Source of the DNA: Janibacter sp. CX7
Lineage (GTDB): Bacteria; Actinomycetota; Actinomycetes; Actinomycetales; Dermatophilaceae
Length of the DNA: 64,000 nucleotides
Direction: 5' to 3'
Assembly (NCBI RefSeq): GCF_024362365.1
Contig: NZ_CP101464.1
Span: 3,165,344-3,229,343, forward strand
Below, piece by piece: positions 17,836 through 25,920 of this stretch. Numbering within the stretch: position 1 is the stretch's first letter; each line of letters starts with the position of its first letter. The notes below the pieces were generated by a model. That model had not been told where the DNA came from. It was given only the letters and a program-made list of their open reading frames with translations, and did not search any database. Both the position numbers and the translations under genes were made by a program.

Positions 17836-17870
17836 CTCCCTTCGCACCAAAGCGTGCCGGGCGAAGGGGG
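17836..17870 (-). terminator. Hairpin after the PBP-GT87 operon
   Basis: Arms CCCTTCGC and GCGAAGGG (plus a G-T and a G-C pair outside) enclose a 15-base loop. It lies just past the stop of the glycosyltransferase gene and before rpsF. Same CCCTTCG arm as other terminators here. Confidence 0.55.
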
Positions 17871-17876
17871 TCCGCA

Positions 17877-19199
17877 TCAGACCGCGACCGGCTCCTGTGG
17901 ACGGTCGTCCGGCAGGGCACGAGCCTGTGGACGGGGGCCGGGGTTGTCGACCGGCGTGTACCAGACGCTCCACATGAGGAAGCCCCACGCGATGGCCCGT
18001 CCGAGCACGGCGACGGCGTACCACTGGGCCGGCAGGCCCTTGTCGGGGTCGGCGGCGGCGCCGATGTGCAGCCACAGCGCCGTGGCGTGGACCGCCTCGA
18101 CGGCGACGAGGCCCAGGTGGGTCCGCCACGAGACGCCCGCGAGGAGGGCCAGCGGCAGCACCCACAGGGCCGCCTGGACCGGCACCGAGGGGCTCGTCAG
18201 CGCGACGACCGGGACGGCGAAGGCCGCGACCTGCGCCCAGGTCGCGGGACGCCAGGCCCTGCGGACCATGACGACGCAGACCCACACGGCCAGTCCCCAG
18301 CCCGCGACCGAGGCGAGCGGGGCGACGCGGGCGGGCAGCGGGTGCCCGGCGAGCTCGGGGATGAGCAGGACGGAGCCGTAGCCGGGCTTCTCGCCCCACC
18401 ACGCCCGCAGCGGGCCGGTGACGATGTCGGGCGAGGCGAGCGCGAGGACGACGGCCAGCCCGACGGCGGTGCCGAGGGCGACGAGGACCGTCCGCACGGC
18501 GGCCGCCTCGTGCCCGACCCGTCGCGCGGCGACGACGAGCGCGACGGCGACGATGCTGACCCAGGCGTGCCCCAGCAGCGCCAGGCCGAGCAGGACGCCG
18601 GCGAGCACCGGACGACGGCGGGTGTCGGCGAGCATCGCCGCCATGACGAGGGTGACGACGACGAGGTCGGGCGACAGGAGCGCGGCGACGACGTGCACCG
18701 GCGACAGGGCCAGCTGGGTCGCCAGGTCGAGCCGCTCGGGGCGCAGCATTCCGACGCACCAGACGGCCGCGACGAGGCAGAGGGTGATGATGAGCGTCCA
18801 CAGCGCCATGTACCAACGGGAGGCGTCGAGCCAGCCGGCCTCGGGGACGAGGCCGCCGACGGCGGACATGAGCCCGGAGAGCAGCGGCATCTGGTCGAGG
18901 CGGATCTCACCGGTCAGCCAGCCGCCGAGGCCCCGGTCGAGCCCGGCGAGCTGGTACTGGGCCGGCAGGTCCGAGAAGCAGCCCCGCCAGAACTGGTCGT
19001 TGCCGTTCCAGCCGTTGACGACGCAGTGCCCCTGGCGCAGGAAGGCCGACCCCATCGGGAGCAGAACGAGCAGCACGACGAGCGGGAGCAGCCGCGGCAG
19101 CGAGCGCTCACGCGGCGCGGCCCGACGGCCGAGCGGCCCCCCGACGAGCGCGCTCGCCTCCCGCGGGAGCAGGTCGCGCTCGGTCCACTCGCGGGGCAC
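17877..19199 (-). CDS. DUF2029/GT87-like membrane glycosyltransferase candidate
   Basis: A 440-residue protein with about ten membrane helices. After a short basic N-terminus come LPLVVLLVLLPMGSAF and an extracellular loop FLRQGHCVVNGWNGNDQFWR, typical of Rv0051-like polyprenyl-phosphate-mannose-dependent transferases. The GTG start overlaps the stop of the penicillin-binding protein gene by one base (TAGTG). A longer reading frame continues into that gene but is the reverse-frame image of its Ser/Thr-rich tail, so I reject it. The pairing with ponA and the position before rpsF match the mycobacterial Rv0050-Rv0053 order. Confidence 0.78.
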   Translation of the reverse strand: MPREWTERDLLPREASALVGGPLGRRAAPRERSLPRLLPLVVLLVLLPMGSAFLRQGHCVVNGWNGNDQFWRGCFSDLPAQYQLAGLDRGLGGWLTGEIRLDQMPLLSGLMSAVGGLVPEAGWLDASRWYMALWTLIITLCLVAAVWCVGMLRPERLDLATQLALSPVHVVAALLSPDLVVVTLVMAAMLADTRRRPVLAGVLLGLALLGHAWVSIVAVALVVAARRVGHEAAAVRTVLVALGTAVGLAVVLALASPDIVTGPLRAWWGEKPGYGSVLLIPELAGHPLPARVAPLASVAGWGLAVWVCVVMVRRAWRPATWAQVAAFAVPVVALTSPSVPVQAALWVLPLALLAGVSWRTHLGLVAVEAVHATALWLHIGAAADPDKGLPAQWYAVAVLGRAIAWGFLMWSVWYTPVDNPGPRPQARALPDDRPQEPVAV

Positions 19200-21568
19200 T
19201 AGTCGCCCTGCCCGGCCGAGCCGCTGCCGCCGGGGGTGAGGCTCGGCCTCGGGAGGGTCGGGGTCTGACGCGTCGAGGTCGGCGACGGCTCGCTCGTCGA
19301 GGTGGGCGACGGCGCCGTCGTCGTCGGGCGGGTCGTCGTCGGGCGGGTCGTCGAAGAGCTGGTCGTCGAGCGGGTCGTCGACGACGTGGTGCTGCTCTTC
19401 GTCGTCGAGGAGCTCTTCGTCGTCGAGGTGCTCGAGCGGGTCGAGCTGCTCGACGTCGAGGTCGGCTCCTGGGTTGTCGAGCGCGTCGTCGTCGGCTGCG
19501 GCACCGGCGTCTGGGTCGTCGTGATCGGCGCCGGGGCGTCGGTCGGACGGCTCGTCTGCGGGCGGAAGGTGACATTGCCGGCCGGCGGCAGGCTCTCGAC
19601 CGGCTCGCCCTCGAGCGCGCCGATCATGTAGTCGGTCCAGATCCGCGCCGGGATCGTGCCGCCGGTGACCTCGGCGAAGCCGCCGAGGTTCTTCAGCTGG
19701 TTCTTCTCGACCAGCCGGCCGTCGCCCTTGTACATGCCGACGGCGGTCGCGAGCTGCCCCGGGGTGAAGCCGTCGAACCACGCCGCGTAGTTGTTGGACG
19801 TCGTGCCCGTCTTGCCGCCGACGGGGCGGCCGAGGTCGGCGACCGTCGGGTACCCGGTGCCGCCGGGCTGGTTGACCAGGCTCATCGCCTGGATGGTGTC
19901 GCGGGCGACGTCCTGGGGGAAGGCGCGGCGCACGTCCTTCTTCACCTTGTAGTCGAGGTCGTGCTGGTCGCCGGTGCTCTTCACCGAGGAGATGTAGTAC
20001 GGCGTGGCCCGGCGGCCCTCGGCGGCGATCGTCGCGTAGGCATTGGCCATGTCGATGACCCGCACCGCGTCGGTGCCGAAGACGTTGCCGGGCCCGGTCG
20101 ACAGGGAGGTGCGCTTGTCCCCGTCGTAGGCGACGACACCGGCGTCCTTGGCCGACTCGGCGGTCGACTTCGGCGTCACGGCGAGGTTGAGCTGGCCGTA
20201 GTAGGTGTTGATCGACTTCTGGGTCGCGGTGCGCATGTTGACCGGGCCGTAGGAGGTGTTGCCGAAGTTGACGATGCCGCCCTGGCGCTGGATGTCGGTC
20301 GCGCTCGCCCCGTCGTAGATGAAGGCACGGTTGAAGTAGGGGCTGGCTCCGCTGTAGGTCGTCGAGAGCGGGATCCCCTTGCGCAGTGCCGCGATCATCG
20401 TGAAGGGCTTCATCGTCGAGCCGGCCTGCATCTTGCCGTCGACGGCGGAGTTGAAGTAGCCGTAGCGGCCGGTGCCGAAGCGCGAGCCGCCGTACATCGC
20501 CCGGATCGCGCCGTCACCCGGCTCGATCGAGGCCAGGCCGATGTGCAGGTCGGAGGTGCCCTCACCCGTCGGGCGCGACTTCTTCACCGCGGCAGCCGCG
20601 GACTCCTGGGCGTCCTTGTCGATCGTCGTGACGATCTTGAAGCCCCCGCGGTCGATGTCGGCATCGGTGAGGTCGAGCCGGCTGCGCAGCTCCTGCCGGA
20701 CCTCCTCGGTGATGAAGCCGATGTCGTCGGAGGCCGCCTCCGAGCGCTGCTTGGGGGCGATGGTCTTGGGGAACTTCTGCTTCGACCGCTCGGCCGGGGT
20801 CATCCACCCCTCGGCGACCATGCCGTCGAGGACATAGGCCCACCGCTCCTTGGCGGCCGCGGTCTGGGTCTCGCCGAGCGCCGGGTCGTAGAGGGAGGGT
20901 CCGCGGATGACGCTCGCCAGCAGGGCGCCCTCCGACGGCGTCAGCTTGCTGACGTCCTTGCCGAAGTAGGCCTTGGAGGCGGTCTGGATGCCGTCAGCGC
21001 CGCGACCGAAGTAGATGGTGTTGAGGTAGTTGGCGAGGATCTCGTCCTTGCTCAGCTCGCCGTCGATCTTCACCGAGATGAGGATCTCGCGGGCCTTGCG
21101 CTCGAGGCTGCGGTCCTGGGTGAGGAAGTAGTTCTTCACGTACTGCTGGGTGATGGTCGAGCCGCCACCCCGGTCCTCGCCGGCGACCGCACCGGAGATC
21201 GCCCGGAAGATCCCCTTGGGCGAGATGCCGCGGTTGTCGTAGAAGGTGCGGTCCTCGGCGGCGATGAAGGCGTGCTGCACCCCGTCGGGCACCTGCGTGA
21301 TCTCCACCGACTCGCGGTTGACCGTCGCGATGCGATCCATCTCGGTCTTGCCGTCGGAGTAGTAGAGGACGGAGGCCTGCGAGACGGCGCGGTCGTTGGG
21401 CTTGGGGATGTCGGTGAGCATGTAGGCCACGACGACCCCGACGATGCCGAGCGCGATGAGCGCGACGAGCGCCAGCAGGAGCTTGCGCACGATGCCCCGG
21501 CGACCACGACGACGCCGGGTGCTGCGTCGCGAGCGCGCCTCGGCGCGCGTGCGGGGGGACCTGGCCAT
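19199..21568 (-). CDS. Class A penicillin-binding protein (transglycosylase and transpeptidase)
   Basis: A 789-residue bifunctional cell-wall synthase. A basic cytoplasmic tail and one helix (LLLALVALIALGIVGVVVAY) lead into the glycosyltransferase domain (AAEDRTFYDNRGISPKGI, GGGSTITQQYVKN). The transpeptidase domain has the SxxK motif STMK at Ser384-Lys387, SxN as KSIN and the KTG box in GGKTGTTSN. From about residue 690 the tail is almost purely Ser/Thr with Pro, likely a wall-spanning spacer. The family length is 650-820. It heads a two-gene operon with the GT87-like gene and corresponds to mycobacterial ponA1. Confidence 0.93.
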   Translation of the reverse strand: MARSPRTRAEARSRRSTRRRRGRRGIVRKLLLALVALIALGIVGVVVAYMLTDIPKPNDRAVSQASVLYYSDGKTEMDRIATVNRESVEITQVPDGVQHAFIAAEDRTFYDNRGISPKGIFRAISGAVAGEDRGGGSTITQQYVKNYFLTQDRSLERKAREILISVKIDGELSKDEILANYLNTIYFGRGADGIQTASKAYFGKDVSKLTPSEGALLASVIRGPSLYDPALGETQTAAAKERWAYVLDGMVAEGWMTPAERSKQKFPKTIAPKQRSEAASDDIGFITEEVRQELRSRLDLTDADIDRGGFKIVTTIDKDAQESAAAAVKKSRPTGEGTSDLHIGLASIEPGDGAIRAMYGGSRFGTGRYGYFNSAVDGKMQAGSTMKPFTMIAALRKGIPLSTTYSGASPYFNRAFIYDGASATDIQRQGGIVNFGNTSYGPVNMRTATQKSINTYYGQLNLAVTPKSTAESAKDAGVVAYDGDKRTSLSTGPGNVFGTDAVRVIDMANAYATIAAEGRRATPYYISSVKSTGDQHDLDYKVKKDVRRAFPQDVARDTIQAMSLVNQPGGTGYPTVADLGRPVGGKTGTTSNNYAAWFDGFTPGQLATAVGMYKGDGRLVEKNQLKNLGGFAEVTGGTIPARIWTDYMIGALEGEPVESLPPAGNVTFRPQTSRPTDAPAPITTTQTPVPQPTTTRSTTQEPTSTSSSSTRSSTSTTKSSSTTKSSTTSSTTRSTTSSSTTRPTTTRPTTTAPSPTSTSEPSPTSTRQTPTLPRPSLTPGGSGSAGQGD

Positions 21569-21645
21569 GGAGCACCTCGTGGGACGGGGGCGGGTACGAC
21601 TGACTCCAGTATGAACGCACGACGACGCGCGGCCATCTCCTCGCT

Positions 21646-21676
21646 CGATGTATCTGCTCGATACATCGGGTAACCT
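21646..21676 (+). promoter_or_regulatory. PadR-type operator and -10 element before padR-ino1
   Basis: CGATGTATC and GATACATCG are perfect inverted arms separated by TGCTC. PadR regulators bind ATGTAT/ATACAT pairs of this kind. Two bases downstream is TAACCT (21671-21676), a -10 element, so a bound repressor would cover the -35 region. This points to autoregulation of padR and ino1. Confidence 0.75.
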
Positions 21677-21755
21677 GATCCCGCCTTGCCGATCCGCGCC
21701 CCACCGGGCCCACCCCCTTCGGCCGGGTCCACCGATTGGAGCGAAGGGAGTTGCC

Positions 21756-22364
21756 GTGCGCCGTCGCGAGATGCTCGAGTTCGCCGTGCTCGGCCTGCTC
21801 CACGAGAGCCCACTGCACGGCTACGAGCTGCGTCGCCGGCTCAACACCCGGCTCGGTGCCTTCCGGGCGCTCTCCTTCGGCACCCTCTACCCCTGCCTGG
21901 CGAGCCTGCAGGGGCAGGACCTGGTCAGCGTCGACCACGACGCGGCCCGCGCGTCCGGCACCCGCCGGCAGCGCATCACCTACACGATCACCGACGCAGG
22001 CCGGGAGGCCTTCGCCACGATCGCCGGGCGCACCGACCCGAGCAGCTGGGCGGACGACGCCTTCGACGTGCGCCTGGCCTTCTTCACCCGGACCGAGCGC
22101 GAGGTGCGCCTGCGCATCCTCGAGGGTCGCCGTGCCCGGCTCGCCGAGCAGCTGAGCGCCATGCGCGACGGCGAGCGCCTCGAGCGCCTCGACCCGTGGA
22201 CGGCCGCCCTCCACAGCCACGGGGAGGACGCCATCGAGCGCGCCGTCTCGTGGCTCGACGAGCTCATCGACGCCGAGCGACGCACCCCCCAGGTGCGGCC
22301 GGGCTCGCTGAGCGACCCCGCACATCCCGCCTTCAACCCGCCCCCCATCAAGGAGAACCCATGA
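21756..22364 (+). CDS. PadR-family transcriptional regulator
   Basis: A 202-residue regulator. The winged helix covers residues 1-90 ([47 protein letters not shown]). The second half is the long helical Vir_act_alpha_C-type dimerisation domain. The GTG start follows GAAGGGAG. The stop overlaps the ATG of ino1 (ATGA). Since it is co-transcribed with ino1 behind a matching operator, it most likely controls inositol synthesis. M. tuberculosis has the same pair (Rv0047c-ino1). Confidence 0.9.
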   Translation: MRRREMLEFAVLGLLHESPLHGYELRRRLNTRLGAFRALSFGTLYPCLASLQGQDLVSVDHDAARASGTRRQRITYTITDAGREAFATIAGRTDPSSWADDAFDVRLAFFTRTEREVRLRILEGRRARLAEQLSAMRDGERLERLDPWTAALHSHGEDAIERAVSWLDELIDAERRTPQVRPGSLSDPAHPAFNPPPIKENP

Positions 22365-23452
22365 CCGCCATCCGCGTCGCCATCGTCGGCGTCGGCAACT
22401 GCGCGAGCTCGCTCGTGCAGGGTGTCGAGTACTACAAGGACGCCGACCCGCAGGGCAGCGTCCCCGGTCTCATGCACGTGACCTTCGGCGACTACCACGT
22501 CTCCGACGTCGAGTTCGTCGCTGCCTTCGACGTCGACGACAAGAAGGTCGGCAAGGACCTCGCCGAGGCCATCAACTCCTCGGAGAACAACACCATCAAG
22601 ATCGCCGAGGTCCCCACGACCGGCGTCACCGTCCAGCGCGGCCACACCCTCGACGGCATCGGCAAGTACTACGCCATGACGATCGACGAGTCCCCGGCCG
22701 AGCCGGTCGACGTCGTCCAGGCGCTCAAGGACGCCGAGGTCGACGTGCTCGTCTCCTACCTGCCGGTGGGCTCCGAGGAAGCCGACAAGTTCTACGCGCA
22801 GTGCGCGATCGACGCGGGCGTCGCCTTCGTCAACGCCCTGCCCGTCTTCATCGCCTCCGACCCGGAGTGGGCGAAGAAGTTCGAGGACGCCGGTGTGCCG
22901 ATCATCGGTGACGACATCAAGAGCCAGGTCGGCGCGACGATCACCCACCGCGTCATGGCCAAGCTCTTCGAGCAGCGCGGCGTGGTCCTCGACCGCACCT
23001 ACCAGCTCAACGTCGGCGGCAACATGGACTTCAAGAACATGCTCGAGCGCGAGCGCCTGGAGTCGAAGAAGATCTCGAAGACGCAGGCCGTCACCTCCAA
23101 CCTCGAGGGCCCCCTCGCCGGCAAGAAGGACGACCGCAACGTCCACATCGGCCCCTCGGACTACGTGGCCTGGCTCGACGACCGCAAGTGGGCCTACGTG
23201 CGCCTCGAGGGTCGCGCCTTCGGCGACGTGCCGCTCAACCTCGAGTACAAGCTCGAGGTCTGGGACTCCCCCAACTCGGCCGGCATCATCATCGACGCCA
23301 TCCGCGCGGCGAAGATCGCCAAGGACCGCGGCGTCGGCGGCGCCCTGCTCTCCGCGAGCAGCTACCTCATGAAGTCGCCGCCGGAGCAGCGCGAGGACAC
23401 CGAGGGCCGAGCGAAGCTCGAGGCCTTCATCGCGGGCACCGAGGAGCGCTGA
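22361..23452 (+). CDS. ino1: Inositol-3-phosphate synthase
   Basis: A 363-residue enzyme of the short actinobacterial class. It converts glucose 6-phosphate to myo-inositol 1-phosphate (also numbered 3-phosphate) with NAD as an internal cofactor. The NAD site is [16 protein letters not shown]. Conserved active-site segments are [30 protein letters not shown] and [13 protein letters not shown]. The product feeds phosphatidylinositol, mycothiol and PIM glycolipids. It follows padR with a four-base overlap and ends before a bidirectional hairpin. Confidence 0.96.
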   Translation: MTAIRVAIVGVGNCASSLVQGVEYYKDADPQGSVPGLMHVTFGDYHVSDVEFVAAFDVDDKKVGKDLAEAINSSENNTIKIAEVPTTGVTVQRGHTLDGIGKYYAMTIDESPAEPVDVVQALKDAEVDVLVSYLPVGSEEADKFYAQCAIDAGVAFVNALPVFIASDPEWAKKFEDAGVPIIGDDIKSQVGATITHRVMAKLFEQRGVVLDRTYQLNVGGNMDFKNMLERERLESKKISKTQAVTSNLEGPLAGKKDDRNVHIGPSDYVAWLDDRKWAYVRLEGRAFGDVPLNLEYKLEVWDSPNSAGIIIDAIRAAKIAKDRGVGGALLSASSYLMKSPPEQREDTEGRAKLEAFIAGTEER

Positions 23453-23494
23453 CCCACCCCGCGCGCTGACCGACCCCGGGTTTCCGGGGCCCCC

Positions 23495-23547
23495 GAGACA
23501 CACCCCCTTCGCACGGGTTTCGACCTCCTGCGAAGGGGGTGTTTCTC
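23495..23547. terminator. Bidirectional terminator between ino1 and the P450 gene
   Basis: Arms ACACCCCCTTCGCA and TGCGAAGGGGGTGT pair perfectly over 14 bp around a 15-base loop. After one mismatch four more pairs (GAGA/TCTC) extend it. TTTCT follows on the plus side. The genes on both sides converge here. Confidence 0.85.
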
Positions 23548-23551
23548 GTGC

Positions 23552-24754
23552 TCAGCCGGCGGCGGGCGCCAGGGTGACCGGCAGCTCGGCCAGGCCGCGC
23601 AGGACCCAGGTCGGGCGCCGCGGCGCCGGCCCGGCGAGCGCGATGTCGGGGAAGCGCTCGAGCAGACGGCGCAGCGTGATCTCGAGCTCGACGCGAGCCA
23701 GCGGGGCGCCGAGGCAGAAGTGGCGGCCCAGTCCGAAGCCCACGTGCGGGTTGGGGTCGCGCGCGACCTCGAAGGCATCGGCGCCGGTCCTCGGGTCGGC
23801 CCCGAAGACGGCGGCATCGCGGTTGGCCGAGCCCATGAGGCAGGCGACGGTCTCCCCCTTCGCCACGGTGGTGCCGGCGATCTCGACCTCGGCCGTGGCC
23901 GTCCGCTCGAAGAGCTGCAGCGGCGCGTCGTAGCGGATGAGCTCCTCGAGGGCCGTCGCCGCGCTCACCTCACCGCCGGTGATCCGCGCGAGCTGGTCGG
24001 GGTGGCGCAGCAGTGCGTGCAGGCCGTTGCCGAAGGTGTTGACCGAGGCCTCGTGACCGGCGTTGAGCAGCAGGACGACCGTCGCGACGAGCTCCTCCTC
24101 GGTGAAGCCGCCCCCGTCGGCCCGCTCGGCGATGAGGTCGCTGACGAGGTCCTGCCCCGGCCGCGCCCGGCGCACCGCGACGACCTGGCGGACGTAGTCG
24201 GCGAAGTCGACGCTCGCCCGCACCGCGGCGGCCCGGGTCGCCTCGTCGACCCCTTGCTCGTACATGTGCACGATCGCCTGCGACCAGTCACGCAGCCGCA
24301 CGTCGTCCTCGCGGGGCACGCCGAGCAGGTCGGCGATGACGTAGACCGGCATCGGCTCGGCGTAGGCGGCCAGGAGGTCGACGGGCCCGTTCGGGTCGAG
24401 CTCGTCGAGCATCGCGTCGGCGAGGGTCTCGATGCGCGGGCGCATGCGCTCGACGTGCCCCTTGGCGAAGGCCCCGGCGAGCAGGCGCCGCATGCGGGTG
24501 TGCTCGGGCGGCTCGTTCTCCATGAGCTGGTGGCGGTGGAGCGCGTTGAAGGGCTCCATCTGCTCGGCCGGCTCCCAGTCCGACCAGATCCGGCCCATGG
24601 CCCGGTGCCGCAGGGTCGCCCCCACCGCGGCGTGCGTCGTCGCCACCCAGCGTCCGTCGGTGGCCCGGAGCACGGGCCCGGCCACCCGCCACTGCGCGAG
24701 CAGCGGGTAGGGGTCGTCGGCGAGTCGGGGGTCGGTGAGGTCCACGTCGGGCAT
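23552..24754 (-). CDS. Cytochrome P450
   Basis: A 400-residue class I bacterial P450. The heme loop is FGLGRHFCLGAPLARVE with the Cys ligand, the ExxR motif is EELIR, and the I-helix carries AGHEAS, where the usual catalytic Thr is Ser. It needs a ferredoxin and reductase, neither of which is nearby. The substrate is unknown. The ATG chosen has only a weak ribosome site (AGGATGGG); the 25-codon longer reading would cross the start of the divergent biotin-carrier gene. Confidence 0.9.
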   Translation of the reverse strand: MPDVDLTDPRLADDPYPLLAQWRVAGPVLRATDGRWVATTHAAVGATLRHRAMGRIWSDWEPAEQMEPFNALHRHQLMENEPPEHTRMRRLLAGAFAKGHVERMRPRIETLADAMLDELDPNGPVDLLAAYAEPMPVYVIADLLGVPREDDVRLRDWSQAIVHMYEQGVDEATRAAAVRASVDFADYVRQVVAVRRARPGQDLVSDLIAERADGGGFTEEELVATVVLLLNAGHEASVNTFGNGLHALLRHPDQLARITGGEVSAATALEELIRYDAPLQLFERTATAEVEIAGTTVAKGETVACLMGSANRDAAVFGADPRTGADAFEVARDPNPHVGFGLGRHFCLGAPLARVELEITLRRLLERFPDIALAGPAPRRPTWVLRGLAELPVTLAPAAG

Positions 24755-24807
24755 GGGCCCATCCTGCTCCGGCGCACCCGGTGGCGTGCCGCCGGCCCGG
24801 GCACCAC

Positions 24808-24813
24808 TAACCT
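24808..24813 (+). promoter_or_regulatory. -10 element of a leaderless promoter
   Basis: TAACCT lies seven bases before the ATG of the biotin-carrier gene, with no ribosome-binding site between. Transcription should begin at or next to the ATG. Confidence 0.5.
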
Positions 24814-24820
24814 CAGTGGC

Positions 24821-25039
24821 ATGGGTCACAGAGTCGAGTCAGAGCTGGTCGCCAATGTCATCTCCGTGCAGGTCGCGGCCGACCAGCAGGTCGCGATCGG
24901 GGACGAGCTCGTGCTCCTCGAGTCGATGAAGATGGAGATCCCCGTCCTCGCCGACCGCTCCGGCCGGGTCCTCGAGGTCAAGGTCACCGCCGGCGACGTG
25001 GTCCAGGAGGGCGAGGTCCTCGTCGTCATCGACGACTGA
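24821..25039 (+). CDS. Free-standing biotin/lipoyl carrier protein (TB7.3-like)
   Basis: A 72-residue protein that is nothing but a biotinyl domain. The attachment motif is ESMKMEIPV with Lys37, and a second half-hairpin GDVVQEGEVLVVI closes the fold. It resembles mycobacterial TB7.3, a small biotinylated protein with no catalytic domain. No carboxylase or biotin ligase is near. A lipoylated carrier is less likely, because MKM is the biotin form. It is probably leaderless and is divergent from the P450. Confidence 0.85.
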   Translation: MGHRVESELVANVISVQVAADQQVAIGDELVLLESMKMEIPVLADRSGRVLEVKVTAGDVVQEGEVLVVIDD

Positions 25040-25059
25040 CCTCACCCCCGCCGCACATG

Positions 25060-25100
25060 ACGAAGGGCGGACCCGACCAGTGGTCGGATCCGCCCTTCGT
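25060..25100. terminator. Bidirectional terminator before the WXG100 genes
   Basis: ACGAAGGGCGGACC on the left pairs with its complement on the right, and the arms continue through CGACCA/TGGTCG to a very short loop, with one mismatch in 20. It separates the convergent biotin-carrier and WXG100 genes. It again starts with ACGAAGG. Confidence 0.8.
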
Positions 25101-25115
25101 GGAGTCCAGCGAGGG

Positions 25116-25397
25116 TCAGTTGCCCTTCTGTTCGGACTTGCCCTCCTGCTGCTGGGCCTGGTGCTCGGCCTTCTGGGCGTAGCCCTCGAGCGCGGAGGTC
25201 GCGGCCTGGAGCTGCTTCTGGGCCGTCTGCCACTCGGTGGCGAAGGCCTCGGAGTCGGGGCCGAGCCAGTTCTCCGCCAGGGCGCTGACCTGCGAAGTGC
25301 CGTTCTGCTCGACCTCGCCGATCTTGCCGGCCTCCGTCTTGAGCTGACCCGCGATCTCGCGGATCCGCTCGACGTCCATTCCGTCGGTAAGTGCCAT
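25116..25397 (-). CDS. WXG100 protein, second of pair
   Basis: A 93-residue ESAT-6-like helical hairpin. It opens MALTDGMDVERIREIAGQLK. The turn motif is NWLGPDSEAF (WLG in place of WxG), followed by an amphipathic second helix and a polar tail EGKSEQKGN. There is no signal peptide, as expected for a type VII substrate. It lies 68 bases behind the other small WXG100 gene and is probably its heterodimer partner. Its N-terminal helix (DVERIREIAGQL) closely resembles that of the long WXG100 protein near 45 kb (DTARIREIAAQL), so the two may use the same partner. Confidence 0.9.
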   Translation of the reverse strand: MALTDGMDVERIREIAGQLKTEAGKIGEVEQNGTSQVSALAENWLGPDSEAFATEWQTAQKQLQAATSALEGYAQKAEHQAQQQEGKSEQKGN

Positions 25398-25465
25398 CTT
25401 CGTTCTCCTTCTAAAAGTCTCTGTGCGTCAGGTGGTCTGGGGTGTCCGTCGCGGCGTGAGCCGGA

Positions 25466-25738
25466 TCAGCTGCCGGAGGCCTCGGCCTGCTGCTGGACGT
25501 CGCCCTGGAGCTGCCCCTGCAGGTTCTCGATGAGGCCCTTGATCTTCTCGAGCGCCGGGCGGTGCTGACCCTCCCACTCAGAGATGAAGTCGTCCGAGTC
25601 CTTACCGTTCCAGGCCTCGTCGGCCTGCTGCACCTGGGTGTTGACCGTGGTGATGATGGTGTTGATGTCCTCGGCGAGCTGCTGCCACTTCGGGATCTCA
25701 CCCTTGACGGTCTCGAGGTTCATTCCGAGCCAAGCCAT
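25466..25738 (-). CDS. WXG100 protein, first of pair
   Basis: A 90-residue WXG100 protein with AWNGKDSDDFISEWEGQHRP at the turn, so the WxG is WNG, and a helix ending in LQGDVQQQAEASGS. The ATG follows AGGAGGACAAG. First gene of a two-gene operon with its own palindrome promoter (site D), directly downstream of the EssC/EccC-like ATPase gene. It is the likely exported structural pair of the system, as EsxA/EsxB are elsewhere. Confidence 0.92.
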   Translation of the reverse strand: MAWLGMNLETVKGEIPKWQQLAEDINTIITTVNTQVQQADEAWNGKDSDDFISEWEGQHRPALEKIKGLIENLQGQLQGDVQQQAEASGS

Positions 25739-25814
25739 CTTGTCCTCCTGCGAGTTGGTGTTGGTACTGCTGTTGGTCTGTCCTGCGGGCGATTCCCCTG
25801 CCCGTCTGAGGACA

Positions 25815-25859
25815 ACACTAGGGAGTGAAGTCCTGCGAGGTACATGGGGAGAACTCCCC
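25815..25859 (-). promoter_or_regulatory. Promoter of the WXG100 pair with palindrome (site D)
   Basis: On the coding strand GGGGAGTTCTCCCC (25846-25859, extended to ATGGGG and CCCCAT) is followed after 25 bases by the -10 TAGTGT (25815-25820) and TGT. The transcript would have a leader of about 70 bases. Confidence 0.8.
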
Positions 25860-25889
25860 ATCCCTCTCCCCCTTCTGAGGTAGGTCGAA

Positions 25890-25913
25890 TTTCGTTGTCG
25901 CGCAACGGAGTTC
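25890..25913. repeat. TTTCGTTG-N5-CAACGG element, copy 1
   Basis: TTTCGTTG, five bases, then CAACGG and TTCG. CGTTG and CAACG form an inverted repeat. A second copy with the same frame lies at 57615, just past the trxA stop; this one lies just past the ATPase gene stop. Confidence 0.4.
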
Positions 25914-25920
25914 GCCATCA

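Noticed and set aside
19200..19781. N-terminal extension of the GT87-like protein with Asp/Glu runs
   Set aside because: It is the other-frame image of the Ser/Thr-rich tail of the penicillin-binding protein; GTG at 19199 with the TAGTG overlap is the sensible start.
24755..24829. Longer N-terminus for the P450
   Set aside because: It would overlap the start of the divergent biotin-carrier gene and adds nothing conserved.
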